From Desulfobulbaceae bacterium (GTDB lineage Bacteria > Desulfobacterota > Desulfobulbia > Desulfobulbales > Desulfobulbaceae): a DNA stretch of 6,939 bases. This document shows, piece after piece, positions 1 to 6,427 of this stretch. Under the pieces are notes generated by a model that saw only the letters and a list, made by a program, of their open reading frames with translations, ran no database searches and was not told the DNA's origin. The DNA is taken from contig JALSNT010000617.1 in the NCBI GenBank assembly GCA_026986885.1, positions 1 to 6,939 on the forward strand. Direction: 5' to 3'. The stretch's first letter is position 1, and each line of letters opens with the position of its first letter. Made by a program: the position numbers and the translations under genes.

Positions 1-1340
1 CCTTCACGTTTGTTGCCGCCGTTGTCTGTCCCGTATCGAAGAAGCGCATCAACCCGTTGCAGGGCCCCTTTCGTTTCCGGGATGAAACGTTCCCTCCCAA
101 GCACATACCGACCGATCTTCCGGGGATCAATCCAGTCCTGCAACTGGGATTTGCGTAGCACGGGTTCTGGCCGGGAATCCAGTCCGGCAAGGAATTGCCA
201 GCCATTGTTCCCCTTTTCGGTATGCTGTTCCAGCAGGGCCAGAAAGACCACTTCGAACAGGGTCTGCCAGAAAAGATCTGCCGGCAGCTTCTGGTGATCA
301 TTTCCTGTAGAGGACGCCGTTTCACCGTTGACACTATGCCTGATACCTTCGCTGTCACGGCCGCAGAGCAGATAGTCGTTTGCATCGCCGCCCCACATTC
401 CCTTGAGGAGAAGCAACTGGGTCAAAGTTGGTTTTTCTTCGTAGACATTGACCCATATACCGTTCATACCGGTAGATGAACCGGAGCCGTCCATGCTAAA
501 TTCTTCGAGTATCCGCTCCAGGGTAAACTGGACCTGTGGCTCATCGCTGCCGAAACCGGAAAAGACCAGCGCCCTGGACCGTGCCCGGTCCTTGAGCAGG
601 TCACGGGCCCAGGCCCGGTCATCCATGTCTCTTAGTTGCTGCCGGGTCAGCAGAATACTATCGTACTTTGGCGGGTCATCCGATAATGACCCGGCGCAGC
701 CGTTGATTTTGTACATTCGCAGGATTGCCTGGCCGGTTTCCGCGGAGAGACGCCTGGCCCCCCGCGCCCGATAGTTCGCCAGGCTGCTGATAGCAGCCAC
801 CAGGTTTCCGTCAAGGTCGTCCCTCCCATGACTGTAATATACGGCCCGCTCCAGGCAGCAGTCATAATTGGTGGTGATGACCTCGTTGACCAACCCCTCC
901 CTGACCAGGAAGGCCATGTAGTAGTGGGCAGGGGTCGGCAACAGATTGACATATTCCCTGATGTTGAGCGCCTCGACGATATTTTCCCGGTTGAACCGGG
1001 TATTGTCAAGAATCAGTAACAGGGCCTGGCACAGGTCGCCAAGACGTCCGTTTATCTTGTCCTTCAGATGTGTTGCGAAGTCCTGTAGTTCATCGGGCCT
1101 GTTGTCTTTCCTGAATTGCTCAATACCCAGAGCAGCCGCCAGCTCTTGCTCCTGATTTTTCTCTTTTTTAAAAAAAGGAATGGCTGCGTCGATCAGATCC
1201 CCGATCATGCAGGATACAGTCGGCCGCCAGGATGTGCCGGCCGGGCATGTCGCATTCTGGCTGACACCGGCGCCGAGGAAGGGCACACCCCTGCCGTCAA
1301 TGAAGACTTTGGCCAGCCGGACAAACCTGTTGATGGGCAT
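1..1340 (-). CDS. SIR2-family NAD-binding domain protein, C-terminus outside the window
   Basis: The minus-strand frame is open from the ATG at 1340-1338 to the left edge, giving 446 codons with no stop seen. The N-terminus has the Rossmann nucleotide loop VPFLGAGVS (residues 19-27). Next come the family's helix and strand PTPAHYYMAFL...EVITTNYD (135-160), with N158 and D160 in the TTNxD motif, and LVFSGFGSDEP (258-268), matching the late FxGxxxxDP strand. These fit SIR2-like domains of bacterial defence proteins, which bind or hydrolyse NAD. The segment YKINGCAG (210-217) aligns by eye with the KLHG motif of active enzymes, so the usual catalytic His appears to be Asn213. Residues from about 290 onward match nothing I recognise and may be a sensor or partner-binding domain. 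The start is supported by AAGGAT 6 nt upstream and the absence of an earlier in-frame ATG. It is transcribed divergently from the metallophosphoesterase-CHAT-cas6 operon. Family assignment is fairly sure; activity is uncertain. Confidence 0.85.
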   Translation of the reverse strand, partial: MPINRFVRLAKVFIDGRGVPFLGAGVSQNATCPAGTSWRPTVSCMIGDLIDAAIPFFKKEKNQEQELAAALGIEQFRKDNRPDELQDFATHLKDKINGRLGDLCQALLLILDNTRFNRENIVEALNIREYVNLLPTPAHYYMAFLVREGLVNEVITTNYDCCLERAVYYSHGRDDLDGNLVAAISSLANYRARGARRLSAETGQAILRMYKINGCAGSLSDDPPKYDSILLTRQQLRDMDDRAWARDLLKDRARSRALVFSGFGSDEPQVQFTLERILEEFSMDGSGSSTGMNGIWVNVYEEKPTLTQLLLLKGMWGGDANDYLLCGRDSEGIRHSVNGETASSTGNDHQKLPADLFWQTLFEVVFLALLEQHTEKGNNGWQFLAGLDSRPEPVLRKSQLQDWIDPRKIGRYVLGRERFIPETKGALQRVDALLRYGTDNGGNKRE

Positions 1341-1346
1341 GGGAAG

Positions 1347-1352
1347 ATCCTT
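1347..1352 (-). promoter_or_regulatory. Ribosome binding site of the SIR2-like gene
   Basis: Read on the minus strand this is AAGGAT, ending 6 nt before the ATG at 1340. It fixes the start of the SIR2-like gene, whose frame stays open for about 50 bases upstream but has no other ATG. Confidence 0.6.
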
Positions 1353-1361
1353 GTTTATTGC

Positions 1362-1416
1362 CGAATGAATTGTTGCGAACAAACAAAACGCTCAATTCAT
1401 GCTCATGGCTCATTCG
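1362..1416. repeat. Nested inverted repeats between the divergent genes
   Basis: ATGAATTG at 1365-1372 is the exact reverse complement of CAATTCAT at 1393-1400, with 20 nt between. An outer pair, CGAATGA (1362-1368) and TCATTCG (1410-1416), surrounds it and shares bases with the inner left arm. The element lies in the predicted 5' leader of the SIR2-like transcript and just beside the divergent promoters. It could be a two-half-site operator or an RNA hairpin. No regulator gene is present in the window. Confidence 0.4.
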
Positions 1417-1426
1417 TAGTCTAAAC

Positions 1427-1455
1427 ATAGTAATCTATTGTTATTTTTAATGCAA
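1427..1455 (-). promoter_or_regulatory. Candidate sigma70-like promoter for the SIR2-like gene
   Basis: On the minus strand TTGCAT (1455-1450) is followed after exactly 17 nt by TACTAT (1432-1427). Matches to consensus are 3/6 and 4/6, so it is weak. It would start transcription near 1420 and give a leader of about 80 nt. Its span overlaps the plus-strand promoter candidate. Confidence 0.3.
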
Positions 1456-1466
1456 ATTGATATTAT
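1438..1466 (+). promoter_or_regulatory. Candidate sigma70-like promoter of the metallophosphoesterase-CHAT-cas6 operon
   Basis: TTGTTA (1438-1443) and TATTAT (1461-1466) are separated by 17 nt, with 4/6 and 5/6 consensus matches in an A/T-rich stretch. Transcription would begin near 1473, about 40 nt before the ATG at 1513. It is the best promoter-like match I see upstream of the operon. Confidence 0.45.
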
Positions 1467-1512
1467 CTTCTTCTGAAACAATCCTTTATTTCCTTCTCTT
1501 TGCCGATAAGTT

Positions 1513-3102
1513 ATGCCAAACCATACCCGGTACCCATACTTTGACTGTCTCCACTCCCTGTCCGACCTGCATCTTTCGACGGCCCCATCCTCTTTTGACC
1601 TTCCCTGTCGTCTTGCCGGGGCCATATTATATGTTACCCGCCGGATCGGCAAAACATGTCAACATGGGCAACGTCATGCCCTGGTGCTCAATGGCGATTT
1701 CATTGATTTTCCGGGCTGTGAAGGGAGCGGTTTTTTTAACAGGCACCAGGCCGTGGAAATCCTGGACAAAGTCATTTCCTCCCGGCAGAACGGGCGGGTT
1801 TTCAACGCGCTGGCCAGGTATATCCGGAGTGACCGGCCACAACCATCCACCCTGGTTATCATTGCCGGTAACCATGATCCGGAACTTTGCCTGCCCACCG
1901 TCCAGAAAAAACTGCGCGATGAAATTGCCGGAGATGATCCCGGCGCGCGGGGCAGAATCCGTTTTGTCACCGATGGTGCCGGGTTCCGCTGCCGGGTTGG
2001 AGGATGCAATGTCCTGTTGATGCACGGTAACGAAGTCGATAAACACAATACTGTCGATTATGAAGGGTTGCGCATGGCCTGTTACGACCTTACTCACGAC
2101 AGGATGTTCAGCGATACTGTAACGCCGTCCATGGGCACCATGCTGGTCGTTCGGGTAATCAATACCCTGAAGAAAAAATATCCCTTCGTTGATATGGTCA
2201 AACCGGAGATAGACGATAACCTGCCCCTGCTCAATGCGGTATGCGATGACTTGCGCTCGGAATTTCGCCATGTCCTTGCAATCCTGAGAAGCAGGTTGCC
2301 TGTACAACCGCCGGATACGGAACATCCATGGAATATGCTGGAATCAGGATATGCCCGGCCGGTGTTGCCCGTTATGAACCAGGGCGGCGCGGACCTGTTA
2401 CGTGATGTTTTCCTGGAATATCTGGATGCCGAAAACGAGTCCTCAGAAGACGAATTGTTTGAAGACATTGTCGACGAGGAACTTGGTCTCGGCCCATGGA
2501 TTCGTTTTATCTCCGATCGGATGCTTGCAAACATTTTACTGCCATATGTTACCGTGTATTCCAGGCCGGATTCCAGGGAATCAAGAATAGAAACGGCACG
2601 AAAACGCCTTGCCGACAAAAAACTCAAAAAACAGCGGCAGGAGACACACAACCTTGAATCGAAAGATGCAATTATCCGGGCGCTCGAAGCAAGCCCTTCG
2701 CTGGTAGGCAGCGATATCCATTTTCTGGTTGCCGGCCACACACATTTAAGGCGTTGCCATGCCTTTGGCCGGGCACAATGGTATTACAATACAGGCTCGT
2801 GGACACCGGTTGTCCGGTTGCCTGATCAGATAATTGATGATAAACAAATCTTCTCCCTGCTGGTCAATGAGATACGAAACAACAAAAATTACCTGAAAAC
2901 CTTTTCCGGTGCCTGGCATATCAACGAAAAGGGCATTGATAAACAGATCGAGCAGTTGATTTACTGTCATCCTTCCATGGTCTGTCTTGAAAGCCTGGCC
3001 TCTCAGGGACATGGCACAGGATGCCGGGCCGTGCTCTGCGATATTTATCAACATGGCAGGGTGCGGGAAATAGCCGGCACCAGGCAGGAGGTATATCCAT
3101 GA
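1513..3102 (+). CDS. Calcineurin-like metallophosphoesterase with a large insertion
   Basis: This 529-residue protein carries the full metal-binding set of the calcineurin-like phosphoesterase fold: SDLHLS (D18, H20), NGDFIDF (D62, D65), GNHD (119-122), MHGNE (H171) and GHTH (408-411). Such enzymes use two metal ions to hydrolyse phosphomono- or phosphodiesters, including nucleotides and nucleic acids; the substrate here is unknown. About 235 residues separate H171 from GHTH. That stretch includes a VKPE segment, an acidic patch (NESSEDELFEDIVDEE) and a basic stretch (RKRLADKKLKKQRQE), so it is probably a cap or partner-binding insert. No signal peptide is seen, so a cytoplasmic enzyme is likely. 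The start is firm because an in-frame TAA (1507-1509) lies two codons upstream and the first metal motif begins at residue 17. No good Shine-Dalgarno precedes it. Its TGA overlaps the CHAT gene's ATG. A role such as cleaving nucleotide signals or nucleic acid is inference. Confidence 0.9.
   Translation: MPNHTRYPYFDCLHSLSDLHLSTAPSSFDLPCRLAGAILYVTRRIGKTCQHGQRHALVLNGDFIDFPGCEGSGFFNRHQAVEILDKVISSRQNGRVFNALARYIRSDRPQPSTLVIIAGNHDPELCLPTVQKKLRDEIAGDDPGARGRIRFVTDGAGFRCRVGGCNVLLMHGNEVDKHNTVDYEGLRMACYDLTHDRMFSDTVTPSMGTMLVVRVINTLKKKYPFVDMVKPEIDDNLPLLNAVCDDLRSEFRHVLAILRSRLPVQPPDTEHPWNMLESGYARPVLPVMNQGGADLLRDVFLEYLDAENESSEDELFEDIVDEELGLGPWIRFISDRMLANILLPYVTVYSRPDSRESRIETARKRLADKKLKKQRQETHNLESKDAIIRALEASPSLVGSDIHFLVAGHTHLRRCHAFGRAQWYYNTGSWTPVVRLPDQIIDDKQIFSLLVNEIRNNKNYLKTFSGAWHINEKGIDKQIEQLIYCHPSMVCLESLASQGHGTGCRAVLCDIYQHGRVREIAGTRQEVYP
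3086..3091 (+). promoter_or_regulatory. Ribosome binding site of the CHAT gene
   Basis: A perfect AGGAGG lies 7 nt before the ATG at 3099, inside the end of the metallophosphoesterase gene. It decides for ATG 3099 over the earlier in-frame ATG at 3021, which would add 26 residues lying wholly inside the upstream gene. Confidence 0.85.
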
Positions 3103-5210
3103 ACGGCGTACGTACCGTTAACCTGGAAATTGTCAGGCACGGCCCGGCCCACAACCAGTTGCTCTCTCCGCTGACCAGGTATATCGGTATCTGCGGCCCC
3201 AATGACGTATCCTCTATTACGGTTGAGCTTGAGCACTGGAAGCTGAACGAGCTTTTGACCCGTCTTTCCTACCGGCGTTCCGGCATGGGCCGGTCCGATG
3301 CCGCCGTCCGGGTCGACAACAGCGAACGGCGGCATGTGCTGGAAGAAATTTCCGCAACCGTCACAAAAATTCTCTCCGCCAATCCCGGCCTGGTTGTTCA
3401 GCTCAAGGGCGGTGAAAACGACACCGGACTGGTGGAACTGCGGCTTGTCATATCCGCCACAGAGCTGGCCTTGCTGCCGTTTGAGCTCAGCAGGATTCCC
3501 GCAGGCTTCCCGGGTGGGGCGGAGAACTGGCTGGGCCTGCAAAGCAGGTATCCCGTCTGTATTACCCGCTCTATGCGCAGCCTGCGACAGATGCACTGTA
3601 ACTGGCGTCAGCGTCCGCGTATTCTCTTTATTGCTGCCGGAGTGCCATCGGAACTCATACGTGCCCATCTACGTGCTTTTGTAAAAATCCTTGCCCCATG
3701 GCTGCCCCTGCAGCCACATAATGCAACAGATGACGCCGAAAAAATCGACACAGCCCTTGCCGGGCATATCGTCGTGCTGACTGATGCCTCCCTCGGGAAA
3801 ATTTCCAATACCTGCCGGGACAATCGCTTTACCCATGTCCACGTCCTGGCCCATGGCATTGCAGATCCAGAGCGCCCCGGAAAGCCGATCGGCCTGTTGC
3901 TCCATGGCAGGTCTCCCAGCCGGGGAGAGGTGGTTTCCGGCCGCCAATTGGTATCGGCCCTGGCAGGCAGCGGTGACTGTGCAGCTTCACGGAAGACCAC
4001 TTTGCCCAATATCCTGACCCTGGCCGGCTGCGGCAGCGCCCATGCCGGTCATCCCGTGTACAGCCATGGCAGCCTGGCCCATGTGCTGCATGAATCCGGT
4101 ATATCTGTAGTTATTGCCTCCCAGTTTCCTCTTTCTTTCCGAGGCTCGATTTTCATGCTCAAGAGCCTGTATCATTGTCTGCTGCGCGGTATTGACCCAC
4201 GGATTGCCCTGCATAATACCAGGGTGCAGCTCCATGCCAGATGCTCCGGCACAAGACACGACTGGGCTTCACTGGTCGGTTATGTTGCCCTGCCGCCTGA
4301 TTTTTCCGAACAGCTTGTCGATTTCCGTTATATGCAGGCAAAATATGCCCTGGATAATGCTTTGCAGGCTCTTGATGAAAAAAGTGACGAAAACATCACC
4401 GTGCTTGAAGAATTGTTAAGCCGGGTTGACAACGCGGAACACTGGCTGCCCGATGACCCGGCCTGGAGTACCGAGGTCATGGCCCTCAAGGCCGCTATTG
4501 CCAAGCGAAAGGCCCAGGTCAGCTTCAGAATGGCTCAATCCTACAGTGAACAGGACGGTAGTGGCCGGAAAAAAGAGAAGTGGTCGCAGGAGAGCACTGA
4601 ACTGCTGGTCCAGGCTGTCCGCCTCTATGAGCAGGCTGCCCGTGAATCCGTACAAGAGTCGGTGGACCGGGTACGGAAGAAAAGAGCGCTCCACTGGAGC
4701 CTCACCCAGTATCTCTGTCTGCGGGCGGTATTGTGCGGAATTTTTGACGATGATGCCCGGGAAAAGTGGGCTGCCGCCATGTATTCCGCCCGTGTTGACA
4801 GGGAAGCCGCCGGTACCGGAAGTGAATTCTGGATATGGGCCGCTGCCAGTGAAATGGAACTGTACCTTCTCAGGTATGGAGCCTGGAAAAATGATAATGC
4901 CGGAGACAGCAGTATGGATGGCATTTCTGAAAAGAAGGCCAGGACTCTGGCCCACCAGATACACCTGCATGGCGGGGATTGCCGGCCGGTCCGTTTAACC
5001 TGCTACCAGCTACAGCGATATGTGGATTGGTGGCAAAAAATGGATAAGGAAAGTTGCCCGGAGGGCGGACATGGAAAAAATGTCAAACAAGTGAGAGAAT
5101 CGCTTGCAGGGCTTGCTGAAGAACTCAGTAAAATTCTCGAACCTGAAACACCGTCCTGTCGCGGAAATGATGACGGGAGTGTGCAGGCTGCTGCGGGTGA
5201 TCGACCGTGA
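3099..5210 (+). CDS. CHAT-domain (caspase-like) protease with helical C-terminal half
   Basis: The 703-residue product has an N-terminal CHAT protease domain. It contains LLSPLTRYIGICG near the start, ELALLPFELS (about 122-131), then a strand ending in the catalytic His-Gly (VLAHG, His252) and a strand ending in the catalytic Cys (LTLAGCGSA, Cys311). The typical closing segment follows (LAHVLHESGISVVIASQFPLS). Both dyad residues are present, so an active cysteine peptidase is expected. From about residue 410 the protein is rich in charged and Ala/Leu helices, probably TPR-like or another alpha solenoid used for sensing or partner binding. No membrane segment or signal peptide is evident. ATG 3099 overlaps the upstream TGA, and its own TGA overlaps the GTG of cas6, so the three products are probably made together. 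CHAT proteases act as cell-killing or signalling effectors in several defence systems, including type III-E CRISPR (Csx29). There the TPR part precedes CHAT, so this is not a simple Csx29. The target is unknown. Confidence 0.9.
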   Translation: MNGVRTVNLEIVRHGPAHNQLLSPLTRYIGICGPNDVSSITVELEHWKLNELLTRLSYRRSGMGRSDAAVRVDNSERRHVLEEISATVTKILSANPGLVVQLKGGENDTGLVELRLVISATELALLPFELSRIPAGFPGGAENWLGLQSRYPVCITRSMRSLRQMHCNWRQRPRILFIAAGVPSELIRAHLRAFVKILAPWLPLQPHNATDDAEKIDTALAGHIVVLTDASLGKISNTCRDNRFTHVHVLAHGIADPERPGKPIGLLLHGRSPSRGEVVSGRQLVSALAGSGDCAASRKTTLPNILTLAGCGSAHAGHPVYSHGSLAHVLHESGISVVIASQFPLSFRGSIFMLKSLYHCLLRGIDPRIALHNTRVQLHARCSGTRHDWASLVGYVALPPDFSEQLVDFRYMQAKYALDNALQALDEKSDENITVLEELLSRVDNAEHWLPDDPAWSTEVMALKAAIAKRKAQVSFRMAQSYSEQDGSGRKKEKWSQESTELLVQAVRLYEQAARESVQESVDRVRKKRALHWSLTQYLCLRAVLCGIFDDDAREKWAAAMYSARVDREAAGTGSEFWIWAAASEMELYLLRYGAWKNDNAGDSSMDGISEKKARTLAHQIHLHGGDCRPVRLTCYQLQRYVDWWQKMDKESCPEGGHGKNVKQVRESLAGLAEELSKILEPETPSCRGNDDGSVQAAAGDRP

Positions 5211-6139
5211 ACGTATCTCTTCCCCTTGCAGAATACAAATTTGTTTTCCGGGCCATTGACCGGGTCTCCCTGCCCGGTTTTGCCGATCCCCTTTGGCGCA
5301 GTGTTTTTGGTCTGGCCCTGCGCCGCATGGTTTGCAGTAGAGGGAAACAGTCCGCCTGCTCCGGATGTTCCGACAGGTTTTCCTGTGCGTATGGAGCCTT
5401 GCTCATGGGGTTTCATAGGAGGGGGAATGATATGCATGCTCTAAGCAGGAACATGACCACTGTTCCTCCGCCCCTGGTTTTCCGCAGCACGATCCGGGAT
5501 TTCCGGGTCACTGTTCCAGCCGGACACACATTTTCCGCTGAAATCATTCTGGTCGGCAGCGGTGCAAAATGGTTGCCTTCAATTATTCAGGCCATGGCCT
5601 GCGCCGGTGAATGTGGCCTGGGACGCAAGAGAGCCGGATTTGCACTGGAACAGGTGATCCATTCCTCTCCTGATCTCCTGCCCAGGCTGCTGTTGCCGGG
5701 TAACGGCGAAACTGCGGCCGAATCTCCACCGCGACCGGTACGCATCCCCACAGCGCCGGATTCGTTACAATTTACCTTTCTGTCACCCTATCTGCTCAAA
5801 AGACACAGTGAAGATTTTGCCGGTTTCCACCTGCTGATGCAATGCATTCGCCGGATATCACTCATGCATACCATCTATGCCGGCGCTGTCTTGCCTGTGG
5901 ATTTCCGCCATCTGAAGAATCTGGCAAACCAGCCGCTGTTACTTGATGGTGATCTTGTAATTCAAAAAAATTATGGTTGCCGGGACAATGCTAAACGCTT
6001 CCAGGCAATAACAGGGTGGTGCACCATGCGCCTTGCCGGCCTGGAAGAACTCTGGCCCTGGCTGTATCTCGGGCAATGGCTCGGTGTCGGCAAACAGGCA
6101 GGCAAGGGCTTTGGACGTTATCAATTGCTGGAAATTTGA
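5207..6139 (+). CDS. cas6: Cas6-family CRISPR pre-crRNA endoribonuclease
   Basis: This 310-residue protein belongs to the Cas6 RAMP family, which cuts the CRISPR transcript within each repeat to release crRNAs. The N-terminus has a family-like segment, WRSVFGLALRRMVC, then a four-cysteine cluster (C43, C51, C54, C60) that may bind zinc. The middle (TFLSPYLLKRH, then FHLLMQCIRRISLMHTIYAG) matches the start of the C-terminal ferredoxin-like RAMP domain. The end carries the glycine-rich loop GVGKQAGKGFGRY (293-305), diagnostic of the family. The GTG start at 5207 overlaps the CHAT gene's TGA (GTGA); only a weak GGGTGA site precedes it, so translation probably depends on coupling. The gene sits directly before the leader and array it is expected to process. 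The catalytic residues cannot be named with confidence, because they vary in Cas6 and no single His stands out. No other cas gene is in the window. Confidence 0.9.
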   Translation: MNVSLPLAEYKFVFRAIDRVSLPGFADPLWRSVFGLALRRMVCSRGKQSACSGCSDRFSCAYGALLMGFHRRGNDMHALSRNMTTVPPPLVFRSTIRDFRVTVPAGHTFSAEIILVGSGAKWLPSIIQAMACAGECGLGRKRAGFALEQVIHSSPDLLPRLLLPGNGETAAESPPRPVRIPTAPDSLQFTFLSPYLLKRHSEDFAGFHLLMQCIRRISLMHTIYAGAVLPVDFRHLKNLANQPLLLDGDLVIQKNYGCRDNAKRFQAITGWCTMRLAGLEELWPWLYLGQWLGVGKQAGKGFGRYQLLEI

Positions 6140-6427
6140 TGACGATTTACACCACAGCATACTCATCGCCTCTTTAACAGGCTCCGCGAACCATGGGCGG
6201 ACATTTGCCGGTCAGGCTGTATCGAACGGTTATTGCGTGCTTTTATGGCTATTTTGGCAAAACAGGTTCGCGCGGCTTGTTTTTTCTGTGTATTATGCTG
6301 GAATTATAACGTATTTTTTTATCGGCTACCAAAAAAATCCGCCTTTTTCCCGTTTGCCTTAAGCCGACGGAAAAAATCGCGTCTGTACAACAAGCTGGAA
6401 ATACGGTATATTTCTTTTAGTTTGACA
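6140..6427 (+). promoter_or_regulatory. CRISPR leader between cas6 and the array
   Basis: These 288 nt carry no convincing gene and are richer in A/T runs than the coding regions. They directly precede the first repeat on the side expected from repeat polarity. They include an exact inverted repeat, ATTTTTTT (6313-6320) and AAAAAAAT (6331-6338), around a 10-nt loop. I see no G/C-stem terminator after cas6, so operon transcripts could read through into the array. The part nearest repeat 1 would be the integration-guiding end. Leader identity rests on position and composition. Confidence 0.65.
6384..6412 (+). promoter_or_regulatory. Candidate array promoter in the leader
   Basis: TGTACA (6384-6389) and TATATT (6407-6412) are 17 nt apart, with 4/6 and 5/6 matches to sigma70 boxes. 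Transcription would begin around 6419, just before repeat 1 at 6428. This gives the array a start independent of the cas6 operon. The match is by eye only. Confidence 0.35.

Noticed and set aside
1163..1187. T7/A6 homopolymer run early in the SIR2-like gene as a possible slippage or phase-variation site
   Set aside because: The frame reads straight through as Pro-Phe-Phe-Lys-Lys-Glu, and downstream motifs stay in the same frame. Nothing indicates that a shifted product is used.
10..1424. Several short plus-strand frames opposite the SIR2-like gene
   Set aside because: The minus-strand frame is open for 446 codons with clear SIR2 motifs and a ribosome site. The plus-strand frames are broken up and match no family.
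1627..2325. Long minus-strand frame of 232 codons inside the metallophosphoesterase gene
   Set aside because: It is antisense to a gene with all five metal-binding motifs in order, so it is a by-product of codon bias. The similar antisense frames at 2094-2741, 3048-3668 and 4416-4970 are rejected for the same reason.
3021..3098. Earlier in-frame ATG for the CHAT protein
   Set aside because: The 26 added residues lie inside the upstream gene, and the perfect AGGAGG at 3086-3091 points to ATG 3099 with a standard 4-bp overlap.
3099..5210. Direct assignment of the CHAT protein as Csx29 of type III-E
   Set aside because: Csx29 has its TPR region before CHAT and accompanies Cas7-11, Csx30 and Csx31. 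Here CHAT is N-terminal and none of those partners is in the window.
6033..6362. Plus-strand frame overlapping the end of cas6 and the leader
   Set aside because: Its first third is the cas6 C-terminus in another frame and the remainder lies in the A/T-rich leader; there is no start signal and no family resemblance.
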